This document shows positions 18,686-28,121 of a stretch of DNA of 32,418 nucleotides, piece after piece (within the stretch, counting starts at the first letter, position 1; each line of letters begins with the position of its first letter). The DNA comes from Chloroflexaceae bacterium (GTDB taxonomy: Bacteria; Cyanobacteriota; Cyanobacteriia; Cyanobacteriales; JAAUTE01): the NCBI GenBank assembly GCA_012031815.1, contig JAAUTE010000010.1:1-32418 (forward strand). The letters run 5' to 3'. The notes under the pieces were generated by a model. It had not been told where the DNA came from and ran no database searches. It was given only the letters and a program-made list of their open reading frames with translations. A program made the position numbers and the translations under genes.

Positions 18686-20505
18686 CTATGTCTCGTAAAT
18701 TACAAAGCCATGTCCTTTAATCGTTAATTCTTGTTTTTCGCTTAATTGGGATGGCAGTTCGCTTCCCGCTCCTAGCCAACGAGATTCAGCAGAATCAATC
18801 AGCTTTTGCCAAGTTCCCGGCGGTGGGGTCACGAGCAATTGACAATCCTGCTCTCGGAAATTCAGCACGGCATAAATTTGCCCTTGCTCCTGCCAGCGAT
18901 GCAGAAATAACACCTTATACTCTTCGTTGGCGATCGCCTGTAAGTTTTGTTTATCTAAAGCGTTTAGGGCAGGATGGCTGCGTCGAAGTTGAATCAAGTC
19001 TCGGTACATCTGCCACAAAATTTGATGCTTTCCTTCCCGGCGGTTTTGCCATTGTAATTTAGAGCGATTGTAAGCTTCTAGACTTTGGGGATCGACGTAT
19101 TCTCCCTCCAAATGAAAGTCGGCAAATTCTCGCTTTCTCCCTTCTCTCACCGCCTGAACTAAATCGCGATCGCTATGGCTGACAAAATAAAGAAAAGGGG
19201 CGTCTTCCCCATATTCTTCCCGCATAAATAAAAGCGGGATATTGGGCGACAGCATCAAGACAGCCGCCGCTAATTTCAGGGCTTCAAAGGACGTTAAATG
19301 GGCCAGCCGCTCGCCCAACATGCGATTGCCAACCTGATCGTGATTTTGTATGCAAACCACAAACTGCTCGCCGGGGTGATCGCAAGCATCGCTGCCGTGA
19401 TAGCGTTGGCGAAAAGCGGAATAATACCAATCATAAACAAAGCTGCACTTGTAGGCTTTTGCGAGCTGTTCGCATTTGCCAAAGTCCGCATAATAGCCTA
19501 GAGATTCTTCGGTTAACAACGTATGAGCACAGTGGTGAAAATCATCACTCCATTGGGCATCAATCCCATATCCACCTAATTCAATGGGGCGAATCACGCG
19601 AACATCGTTGAGATCGCTCTCGGCAATTAAATAAAGTTTTCGTCCTACTTTTTGGGATAAAGCGGCAACAGCTTCCGCCAATTCTTGCAAAATATGCTTG
19701 GCACCAAAGTCATAGATTGCATGAACGGCGTCTAAGCGCAGCGCATCTAGATGGTAATGCTCGAACCAATGAAGCGCATTTTGAATAAAGTAGTTGCGAA
19801 CGCCATCGCTGTGAATATGATCGAAATTGATCGCGCTTCCCCAGGGCGTGTGATATGTGTCCGTAAAATAGGGAGCCTGTTGGGCAATATAGTTACCTTC
19901 CGGGCCAAAGTGATTGTAAACTACATCAAGAATAACCGCAATTTCCTGTTGGTGCGCTGCCTCAACCAATTGTTTTAATCCCTGGGGTCCGCCATAGGAA
20001 TTCTGCACAGCAAAAGGATAAACCCCGTCGTATCCCCAGTTGCGATCGCTGGAAATTGAGAAACGGGCATAATTTCAATAGCATTAATGCCTAAAGTTTT
20101 TAGGTCAGGAAGTCGGGGAATAATAGCAGCAAACGTTCCTTGCGGCGTGAAGGTTCCAACGTGTAGCTCGTATATAATCCACCCTGCTAAATCAGGGGCT
20201 TGCCATTGCCCATCCTGCCAGTTCATCCTGCTGTGATCGACCACCGCCGAAGCTTGATGAACCCCGTCCGGTTGGTAGTGGGAGGCTGGATCGGGGCGAC
20301 TTGTATCGCTGTTCCATTGAAAGAAATAGCGCGTATCTGGAAAAACATTAGCAACCTCAACCTGCCAATATCCCTTCTCATCCTGATGCATGGGGATAAG
20401 CCCCTGCTCTGGTTCAACAATTTTTAATTCAACCCGCTCCAGTAACGGTGCCCAAATTGTAAACTTGCAGCGATTATTACCTAGATAAGTTGCCCCGATT
20501 TCCAC
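18686..20505 (-). CDS. treZ: Maltooligosyltrehalose trehalohydrolase (one-base frameshift)
   Basis: TreZ hydrolyses maltooligosyl trehalose to release trehalose. The restored length is ~606 residues. The N-terminal CBM48-like module starts GNNRCKFTIWAPLLERVEL. The GH13 barrel shows VVYNHFGPEGNY, the nucleophile region ALRLDAVHAIYDF, the acid/base YLIAESDLNDVR and CIQNHDQVGNRM. One base is missing at about 20048-20051: SQFP-GDRNWGYDGVYPF is restored by one G before GCGATCGC. The track splits it into 440- and 176-aa pieces. The start is GTG 20505 with no clear Shine-Dalgarno. It is the first gene of the treZ-treY unit. No treH or treS is visible in the window. Confidence 0.9.
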
Positions 20506-20968
20506 AATTTACTTTTCCCAAAATCGTTAAAGTAGCTAGCTAAATCACCTAGCTAAAACTATCCCGTAGGGGCGAACAAAGATCAATCTCCCGAAAGGAA
20601 GAACAGAAACCTCGGCCAGAAGGATGGGGAGTTTGCGATCGCTTAAATTTAGTTTTTTAGTACGAACCTGCCCCTTCGTAGAGAACCAACTCCTGCGCAT
20701 GGCCGTTTCAGTCAATCGCCAAAAACATTCCTGAAATCTACTGACTGACGGCTTGCCCAAAATAGTGAGTAGGGGACAAAAACACCATGACACCTTCCTG
20801 GTTTAACGACTTGTAGCCTAAGGTTTGTTTACGTATTGCCAGCCCAAATAAATGCAAAGCCAGTATTCTTTGATTGACAAAAATGCATAAAGAGGAAGAC
20901 AAAAGTTAGGCTGGGTGCAATAATAAAGCCGTCGTAGCTATTTGTAAAAATTCAAGAGGGTTAGTTGT
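20506..20968. other. Intergenic region upstream of treZ
   Basis: This 463-bp region lies between the divergent treZ and the 60-aa ORF. It contains GTAGGGGCGAAC near 20568, a fragment resembling short interspersed elements common in cyanobacterial intergenic DNA, and one GCGATCGC at about 20636. The 82-aa minus-strand ORF in the track looks unlike a protein. No clear promoter pair is seen for treZ, though it must lie here. Confidence 0.55.
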
Positions 20969-21151
20969 ATGGATCGGACAGCCCGGCAAGAACTAGAGGA
21001 CGGATTAAATTTCCAATACGTCCGTCTTTATAACGTTAACCCCACCAGCCATGAATTTAATTTCGATGCTTGGGCAAAGGCTGTAAGAGAACAGCTACTC
21101 GCTGTTTTAAGCAAGCAGCAAACCGATAAATCCGATGGGGCGGAAGGTTAA
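20969..21151 (+). CDS. Small hypothetical protein, 60 residues
   Basis: I do not recognise it, but it looks coding. It has an AAGAGGG Shine-Dalgarno 8 nt before the ATG, protein-like composition (MDRTARQELEDGLNFQYVRL, then an amphipathic stretch AWAKAVREQLLAVLSKQQ) and no frame conflict. It is acidic at the start and ends in a polar tail. No signal peptide, membrane span or metal site is visible. It sits convergently, 31 bp from the ABC-F stop. Function is unknown. Confidence 0.55.
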   Translation: MDRTARQELEDGLNFQYVRLYNVNPTSHEFNFDAWAKAVREQLLAVLSKQQTDKSDGAEG

Positions 21152-21182
21152 AGAAACTGAGCCATTAGTGGTATTGGTTCCA

Positions 21183-22892
21183 TTACTTGGCTTTTCTTTT
21201 AGCTTTTTTCTCCTGCTCTTTAACACGTTTAGCCGCCGCTTTAACGGTTTTTTCAGCCTCTATTTTCCCCTGTTCGGCTTTTTGACGTTCCTCAGCTAAT
21301 TTTTCCAAGTAATAATGATAGTTCCCTAAATAGGTTCTCAATTCCCCATCCCGTATTTCAACAATTTTGTTGGCAACCTGACCGATAAAGTAGCGGTCGT
21401 GGGACACCAGCAGAACCGTTCCTTCGTAGCTTTTTAACGCTGCTTCTAGCATTTCCTTGGCGGGAATATCCAGATGATTGGTTGGCTCATCCAAAATCAG
21501 CAAGTTTGCCGGTTGCAATAACATTTTTGCCAAGGCTAAACGGGCTTTCTCGCCACCACTCAACGCGCCTACTTGTTTGAAAGCAGTCTCGCCGCTGAAG
21601 AGAAACCGACCCAACAGGCGGCGCACGTCTTCATTTTTCCAGTCAGGAACCTCATCGTGAATGGTATCCATGACGGTCTTCTCCAGGTCTAGGGCTTCGG
21701 CTTGGTTTTGTTCAAAGTAAGCCGGAATTACCTGATGTTTTCCTAGTGTAACCTTGCCCTCACTGGGTGTTTCCAATCCCATAATTAAGCGCAGTAGCGT
21801 AGATTTACCGCTACCATTCGGCCCCAAAAAGGCAATACGATCGCCCCGGTTAACCTCTAAATTAGCACCGAGAAATAGGATTTTATCCTCGTAGGAATGG
21901 GATAAGTCGGTAACAGTTGCCACCACCTCACCGCTGCGCGGAGCCGCGGCGAATTGGAATTGTAGGGTTCTTAGATCCGCTAGGGGCGCTGATATGACCT
22001 CAATTTTCTCCAGTTGCTTTTCTCGACTTTTCGCCTGGGTACTGCGGGTTGCACTGGCACGAAAACGCTCTACAAACGCCTGCTGCCGTTCAATCTCTTT
22101 TTGTTGGCGTTCGTAGGTACTTTGCTGAACTTCTTGATTAAATACTTTTTGATCTAAATAAGCAGTATAATTCCCTGCGTAAACCGCTGAAACACTCGCT
22201 CGTTTCGTAACAATTTGGTTGCAGAGGCGATCCAGAAACTCCCGGTCATGGGAAACAATGACCATCGGTACGTTCAACCCTTTGAGATAGGTTTCCAACC
22301 ACTCAATGGTGGCTAAGTCCAGATGGTTGGTCGGCTCGTCCAGAAGTAAAACATCTGGCTCTTGCAGCAAAATTTTGCCTAAACTCATGCGCATCTGCCA
22401 GCCACCGCTAAAGGCACTCACTAAGCGATCGCCATCTTCCGCGCTAAAGCCGATGGTGGGCATCAGCTTTTCGATGCGGGCTTCTAAGGTATAGCCATCA
22501 AGGGCTTCAAACTGGCGCTGCCAGTTGTCCATCTCGTGGATGAGCCGATCCAAATCTTCTCCTGGAGCCGACTCCATTTGACGGTGAATTTTCTGCAACT
22601 CCCGCTGAGCCTGATTGGCTTGGGTAAAGACCGTCCAAAATTCTTCTCGCACCGTGCGGGCGGGATCGACTTCAAACTCTTGGGTCAAATAGGCAATTCG
22701 CAGGCTAGCTGGCGCAATGACTTCCCCCTCAGTTGGCTCCATTTCCCCTGCAATAATTTTTAGCTGGGTGGATTTGCCCGCCCCATTGGCTCCCACTAAA
22801 CCAATGCGATCGCCAGCGTTAAGCTCCCAGTTAACATCCTTGAGAACTTCCCCTGTCGGATAAATTTTGCTGATATGCTCTAAACGTATCAT
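21183..22892 (-). CDS. ABC-F family ATPase (ribosome-associated type)
   Basis: The 569-residue protein has two fused ABC domains and no membrane spans, the ABC-F architecture. These proteins bind the ribosomal E site and aid translation or antibiotic protection rather than transport. Domain 1 has Walker A GLVGANGAGKSTQLK, signature SAFSGGWQMRM and Walker B VLLLDEPTNHLDL. Domain 2 has GPNGSGKSTLLRL, LSGGEKARLALAKM and LLILDEPTNHLDI. Between them lies the charged P-site tRNA-interacting linker (ERQQKEIERQQAFVERFR). The C-terminus is a lysine-rich coiled coil (KRVKEQEKKAKRKAK). The exact subfamily (Uup, YbiT or YdiF-like) is not resolved. The frame is intact. Confidence 0.93.
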   Translation of the reverse strand: MIRLEHISKIYPTGEVLKDVNWELNAGDRIGLVGANGAGKSTQLKIIAGEMEPTEGEVIAPASLRIAYLTQEFEVDPARTVREEFWTVFTQANQAQRELQKIHRQMESAPGEDLDRLIHEMDNWQRQFEALDGYTLEARIEKLMPTIGFSAEDGDRLVSAFSGGWQMRMSLGKILLQEPDVLLLDEPTNHLDLATIEWLETYLKGLNVPMVIVSHDREFLDRLCNQIVTKRASVSAVYAGNYTAYLDQKVFNQEVQQSTYERQQKEIERQQAFVERFRASATRSTQAKSREKQLEKIEVISAPLADLRTLQFQFAAAPRSGEVVATVTDLSHSYEDKILFLGANLEVNRGDRIAFLGPNGSGKSTLLRLIMGLETPSEGKVTLGKHQVIPAYFEQNQAEALDLEKTVMDTIHDEVPDWKNEDVRRLLGRFLFSGETAFKQVGALSGGEKARLALAKMLLQPANLLILDEPTNHLDIPAKEMLEAALKSYEGTVLLVSHDRYFIGQVANKIVEIRDGELRTYLGNYHYYLEKLAEERQKAEQGKIEAEKTVKAAAKRVKEQEKKAKRKAK

Positions 22893-23336
22893 TTCTCAAT
22901 CTTTGAAATCGATTAATTGTTCAAAATAGGACTAAGTAGACGTTAAACTCAAGGAAGAATGGCGTTGATTAACAGCGGCAATTGCCTATTTAAGGGCAAT
23001 CCCTTTCCAGGCAAACCGTAGTCCAGCAAGGGCTAAAATCCTCAGTGGATTCAATGGCAACTCTCCCGACTAATCTCCTCCCATTCTCTTCCAGTTTTTG
23101 GCTGCAAGAGACCAGCGTTAAAGTCTGACAGGCGGTTGAAAACCCGTTAGATTGAAGTAATGTCTGGCGCAGCTCTTCCTGGGAGCAGCCTAATTCCTTC
23201 TTCGGGAAGAGGCATTTAGTAAACATCTTAATGTAAACCTTCAGGTCTCTGAGCAAACGCGCAAGTGACCAGCCAATGATAACCCAATTCCCGAATTCTT
23301 GGCGGGGAAAGGAATTCTCTAACCGCATCTTCATTC
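22893..23336. other. Divergent intergenic region between ABC-F gene and histidine kinase
   Basis: These 444 bp separate two divergent genes. The only sizeable ORF is on the minus strand (22990-23334, 114 aa, six Cys), with no family resemblance and no Shine-Dalgarno. I do not count it as a gene. No tRNA or hairpin of note was seen. Promoters for both flanking genes must lie here, but I cannot point to one. Confidence 0.5.
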
Positions 23337-26300
23337 ATGGTTCAGACAACACCCTTAGACGAGCTGTTTGCCCTGGGCGGAGCAATGGGCGCATCAATGC
23401 AGGTCGCAGACTGGTCAGCTACTCCCCTCGGCTCCTTGGAGTCCTGGCCCCAAAGTTTGCGGACAGCCCTTGGTATTTGCTTGACTTCCCCCCTGCCCAT
23501 AGTTTTATGGTGGGGGCCCCAACGGGTATCACTCTACAATGATGCCTGCGCTCAGCTAATCGGCAAGCCAAAATTTTCCTCAGACCCTCTCAGACAAGGA
23601 AGCTGGGAAAATCATCCCTCTCTGGTTCCGGTAACAGACCCGACCCCAGGAGAGCCTGCCGCACCCTCACCTATTCAATGGCTGCGGGTTGAGGGAGAGT
23701 CCAGGTTTTTTCAGGTTGCTTGTAGTCCAATTTTTTGGGGAAACGGGAGCAATTTTGGGACAGATTGTCATTCTTACCGCCGAAGTACCCACTCAGCCCT
23801 CCCTGCAACAACAACTCCAACGCGATCTCAAACAGGCTGAAGCTGCCCTGGAAGGCAGTGAGGCCCGCTATCGCTCGATTTTTGAGAACGCAGGGGTTTC
23901 CATCTGGATAAAAGATTTTAGTCAGCTCAAAACCTGGCTTGACGAGCTGAAAGCGAGAGGCGTCAGGGACTTGCGGGCCTATTTCCAGGACTGTCCGGCA
24001 GCCCTAGAGCAAGCCATCGAGTTGGTCACCGTTAAAGAGGTCAATCAGCATAGTTTGAAGCTGTTTGGCGCTACCTCCAAGGAAGAGTTGCTCGCCTCCT
24101 TGACCCAGATTTTTACCGCCGCCACCCGGTCGGTTTTTTTGGAGAAGGTGCTAGCCCTGGCCGATGGCTGCCGGTATTTTGAAGCAGAAACGCGGCTGAA
24201 AACCCTGCGCGGTCAGTATATCCATGTTTTTTTTACCCTGGCGTTCCCGAATAGCGACAGCTACGATCGCGTTTTGGTGAGCATCCTCGATATTAGCGAT
24301 CGCAAACTGGTTGAAGATACGCTGCGATGGCGAGAAGAGGAACTGCGGCTGATTGCCAACGCGATTCCGGCGCTAATTGCCTATGTCACCAAAGAAGGTC
24401 GCTATCGCTTCGTCAATCGGGCCTATACTCACTGGTTTGGCCATCCAGCCGAGGAGATTCTCGGCCAGTCGGTGAAGGACTTTATGGGGGAAGAGGCTTA
24501 TTCATTGATGGAGCGCGACATTGAAACCGCCCTATCGGGGCAGGTTGTGACCGCCGAACTCTGGGTGTCTTTCCCTAGGGTCGGCAGACGCTATGTCCGC
24601 CGGGAATACATCCCTGATTTTGACGAACTGGGTCAAACAAAGGGATTTTATGCTTTCAACAACGATCTCACCGACCTCAAGCTTGCGGAAGAAAACCTGC
24701 GGCAAAGCGAAGCCCGCTTTCGGCACATGGCAGAAACCATTGAGGACGTGTTTTGGATCGGCGATCGCCAGAACTATCGCCTTCTCTACGTCAGTCCTGC
24801 CTACGAGCCTATTTGGGGCCGCTCCTGTGCCAGCCTCTACCAAAACCCCTCTAGTTGGCTAGAGTCCATTTGCCCCGAAGACCGCGAGCAAGTGCGCCAG
24901 GTCGTCCAGCACCAGGGACAGACCGATCGCTTTGACCTGGAATACCGCATTCACCGCGAAGATGGCTTAATTCGCTGGATTCGCCACCGGGGTTTTCCCA
25001 TGAGCGTTGCCGATGGCTCCCCTGGCTGTATCGCGGGTCTGGCAGAGGATATTACCGATCGCAAGGTCGCCGCCGCTGCCCTGGAAAAAGCCACGAACGC
25101 TTGGCCCTGCTCTATGGCATTGCCAATCAATTGTTACTACACGAGCAGCCGGAAACCTTCATCGCTCACCTGTTCGAGCAGCTCTCTGCCCATTTGGGGC
25201 TGGAATTTTATTTAATTATTTACTTGACGAAAACAGCAAAACTCTATCTAAATACCTGCGGCGGGGTTCCGAGGCGATCGCCAACCAAATGCGCTGGCTA
25301 GAGTTGGGCCATGCAGTTTGCGGAACGGTCGCCTTGCAGCAGCAGCAGCGAGTGATCGAGGACTTGCAGGACTCCCAAGATCCCATTACGGACGTACTCC
25401 GTGCCCTGGGCGTGAGGGCCTATGCTTGCTATCCGCTGCTGGCTGGCCAGCGCTTGATCGGCACCTTTTCCTTTGGCACCTCCAAACGGCCTTGCTTTGA
25501 ACCAGACGAGCTGGCATTGATGGAAACGGTTTGCGAACAGGTCGCCACGGTGCTGGAGCGATCGCGCTTGCGCTCAGAACTGCAACAGCGGGCGGAGGAA
25601 CTGGATCGGGCCAATCGCTTGAAGGATGAATTTTTGGCGGTTCTCTCCCACGAATTACGCACCCCCCTGAATCCGATCCTGGGCTGGGCTGGCATGTTGC
25701 AGCGCTATCCTTCAAACAGCCAACTCCTGAGTCAGGCGGCCGGCGCCATCGAACGCAACGTCAAACTCCAGGTGCAGCTCATCGACGATTTGTTAGATAT
25801 TTCCCGAATTTTGCAGGGTAAACTCAATTTACGCCTGGAATCCGTGGACATTGAGTCGGTTGTGAGGGCAGCCCTGGAAACCATGCGCCTGGCCATTGAA
25901 GCCAAAAACCTTCACCTCAAAACGGATTACCAACCGAATCTTGCGCCGGTACTAGGCGATCCGGGTCGCTTGCAGCAGGTTGTTTGGAATCTCCTGGCTA
26001 ATGCGGTCAAGTTTACCCCCAGCGGCGGGCAAGTGACGGTACGGCTGGCTCGGCGAGACTGCCTGGTGCAAATCCAGGTCGAAGACAACGGCCAGGGCAT
26101 CGATCCCCAGTTTTTACCCCATGTCTTTGAGTATTTTCGCCAGGAAGACGGCACCACGACCCGTCAATTCGGGGGCTTGGGCTTGGGGCTAGCAATTGTA
26201 CGCCATATCACGGAAATGCACGGCGGTACGATCAGCGTGACCAGTGGGGGTAAGGGGTTAGGGGCAACCTTTACCCTGCTGCTGCCCAGTTCTGCCCCGG

Positions 26301-26764
26301 ATGTCCCCCTCACTGCCAGTAGTGACTCAGCCGCCCCGGAAAATTCCCTGCCTTCCCTGGTCGGGGTTGAGGTGCTGCTCGTGGAAGATGACCCCGATAC
26401 GCGGGAATTAACGACTTTTTTGCTGGAGCAGGCCGGGGCGAGGGCGATCGCCGTGGCTGGCGCTGCCGATGCCTTAAATTGCCTGGCTCAATGCTCGCCC
26501 AATATTCTCGTTTGTGACATTGCCATGCCCCAAATGGACGGCTACCAACTGCTGCAACGGGTTCGCGCCCAGCCCCAATACCAAAAACTACCGGCGATCG
26601 CCCTAACGGCCTGTGCGGGGCCCAAAGATGCCCAATACGCGATTCAAGCCGGGTTTAACCAACATCTGGGCAAACCCGTCCCTCCCCAGCGATTGCTAGG
26701 GGCCATTGAGCAACTGATGCGTTCCCAGCCGGAATGGCGATCGCCCCTAAAGAGAGGGTTATAG
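23337..26764 (+). CDS. Hybrid sensor histidine kinase, PAS-PAS-PAS-GAF-HisKA-HATPase-REC (three probable indels)
   Basis: The restored protein is ~1142 residues. The N-terminal DWSATPLGSLESWPQSLR and WWGP mark a PAS-like domain. Two or three further PAS units follow (RYRSIFENAGVSIW, LRLIANAIPALIAY, FRHMAETIEDVFW), ending in PAC-like DITDRK. A GAF domain (FEQLSAHLGLEFY) comes next. The kinase core has FLAVLSHELRTPLNPILGW (phospho-His), NLLANAVKFTP, DNGQGIDP and GLGLGLAIV. The C-terminal receiver has LLVEDDPDTRE and phospho-Asp VCDIAMPQMDGY, with the Lys in LGKPVPP. Frame corrections are needed at about 23745, 25092 and 25212. No membrane span is visible, so it is probably cytosolic. Ligand unknown. 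Confidence 0.88.
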
Positions 26765-26774
26765 AATGCGCCTG

Positions 26775-26802
26775 TTAGCAAGGGACGCCGATCCGGTAAA
26801 AT
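26775..26802 (+). promoter_or_regulatory. Putative promoter for efp
   Basis: A -35-like TTAGCA (26775-26780), a 16-bp spacer and -10-like TAAAAT (26797-26802) lie 34 bp before the efp ATG, in the 72-bp gap after the kinase gene. The match is moderate, so read-through from upstream cannot be excluded. Confidence 0.35.
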
Positions 26803-26836
26803 ATACACTTGGTTTTAGTGGCGGTAGACGAGTTTC

Positions 26837-27394
26837 ATGATTTCTAGTAACGACTTTCGTAGCGGCGTAACCATTGAGCTAGATGGCGATGTTTGGCGCG
26901 TAGTAGAATTTCTCCACGTCAAACCCGGTAAAGGCTCGGCTTTTGTCCGCACTAAGCTCAAAAATGCCCGCACAGGCAACGTAGTCGAGCGTACCTTCCG
27001 AGCGGGGGAAACCGTACCTCAAGCGACCCTAGAAAAGCGCACCATGCAACACACTTACAAAGAAGGCGAGCAATTTGTGTTCATGGACATGGAAAGCTAT
27101 GAGGAGATGCGCCTCAATCCCCAACAAATTGGCGATCGCGTCAAGTACTTGAGCGAGGGCATGGAGGTGAACGTTGTTTCCTGGGGGACACAAATTTTAG
27201 AGGTAGAGCTACCGACCTCGGTGATTTTAGAAATCATCCAAACCGATCCGGGCGTCAAAGGCGATACGGCCACTGGTGGTTCTAAGCCGGCCATTGTTTC
27301 CACGGGCGCCCAGGTGATGGTTCCCCTGTTTATTTCCATCGGCGAGCGCATCAAGATTGATACCCGCAACGATTCCTACCTCGGTCGGGAATAA
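26837..27394 (+). CDS. efp: Elongation factor P
   Basis: EF-P relieves ribosome stalling at consecutive prolines. The 185-residue protein has the three-domain length and the conserved [15 protein letters not shown] loop, with Lys32 at the position modified by beta-lysine in other bacteria. I saw no epmA/epmB in the window, so the modification state is unknown. The domain II start ([10 protein letters not shown]) and C-terminal signature ([15 protein letters not shown]) are intact. It is immediately upstream of accB, an arrangement I recall from cyanobacteria. No frameshift. Confidence 0.96.
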   Translation: MISSNDFRSGVTIELDGDVWRVVEFLHVKPGKGSAFVRTKLKNARTGNVVERTFRAGETVPQATLEKRTMQHTYKEGEQFVFMDMESYEEMRLNPQQIGDRVKYLSEGMEVNVVSWGTQILEVELPTSVILEIIQTDPGVKGDTATGGSKPAIVSTGAQVMVPLFISIGERIKIDTRNDSYLGRE

Positions 27395-27479
27395 TTGCAG
27401 CGTCAAGGGGCAAAAACGGGGCATTACGGGCAGCTTCCCGGCTGTTCGCTGATTTTTTTACTATGGGGAAAAACCATCT

Positions 27480-27957
27480 GTGACAGTCGATTGGAATGAA
27501 CTTCGGGACTTTCTCACGGCGGTCTCGCAAACGAGTATTACGGAGTTAACGCTCAAGCACAACGATCTAGAGCTAACTTTCCGCAAGGGGAGTGGGAGCG
27601 AGTGGGTGGCCCTGCCTCCGTCCGTTGCCCAAACCTCCGCCGCGCCGCTGCCTCTACCGCAAGTCACTCCCGTGGCTGTCCCAGAACCAACTTCTCCCGC
27701 CCGCGATCGCAGCAAGTGGGTGGAGATCACCTCGCCAATGGTGGGAACCTTTTTATCGCGCCCCCCGCTCCCGGCGAACCGCCCTTTGTGGAAAGTGCGA
27801 TCGCATCCGCAAGGGACAGACAGTTTGCATTATCGAAGCCATGAAGCTCATGAACGAGATTGAAGCGGAAGTTTCGGGTCAGGTCATGGAAGTGGTGGCG
27901 GAAAACGGCGAGCCAGTGGAGTACGGCCAGACCTTAATGTGGATCGAGCCAGATTAG
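27480..27957 (+). CDS. accB: Biotin carboxyl carrier protein of acetyl-CoA carboxylase (three probable indels)
   Basis: AccB carries biotin between biotin carboxylase and carboxyltransferase, the first committed step of fatty-acid synthesis. The restored length is 158 residues. The N-terminal part reads VDWNELRDFLTAVSQTSITEL, followed by a Pro/Ala-rich linker. The biotinylation site is IIEAMKLMNEIEAEV with the modified Lys in AMKL. The frame is broken within 50 bases: extra T at 27750-27754, extra C at 27761-27766 and a missing G at about 27797. Repair gives GTFYRAPAPGEPPFV and RIRKGQTVC. The start is GTG 27480. Being essential, the breaks are likely errors. Confidence 0.9.
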
Positions 27958-28121
27958 TTGATAAGAGTTGAAAGAATTGGGCAGCGACCGGTGGCATCGT
28001 AACCATCGTAACTTTCGTGAACCTCATCGCAGCCCGTCCCGTCCCTAGCGTTCGTCGATGGCAGCACCCAGTTAACCCTTGCTAATACAATTAGGTACGA
28101 CTGTCCCTTGAGAATTGAGCA

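Noticed and set aside
20545-20793. 82-aa minus-strand ORF upstream of treZ
   Set aside because: Composition unlike a protein and it overlaps a GTAGGGGCGAAC-type intergenic repeat fragment. Probably chance.
22990-23334. 114-aa minus-strand ORF between the ABC-F gene and the kinase
   Set aside because: Cysteine-rich, no family resemblance, no Shine-Dalgarno, and it occupies the region where both divergent promoters must lie.
27427-27459. Terminator between efp and accB (CGGG/CCCG hairpin before seven T)
   Set aside because: The stem is only 4 bp with competing CAGC/GCTG pairing, too weak to call. It would also split a commonly linked pair.
27958-28121. tRNA or T-box leader upstream of valS
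   Set aside because: No TpsiC-like GGTTCGA, no cloverleaf pairing, no antiterminator-terminator pair visible.
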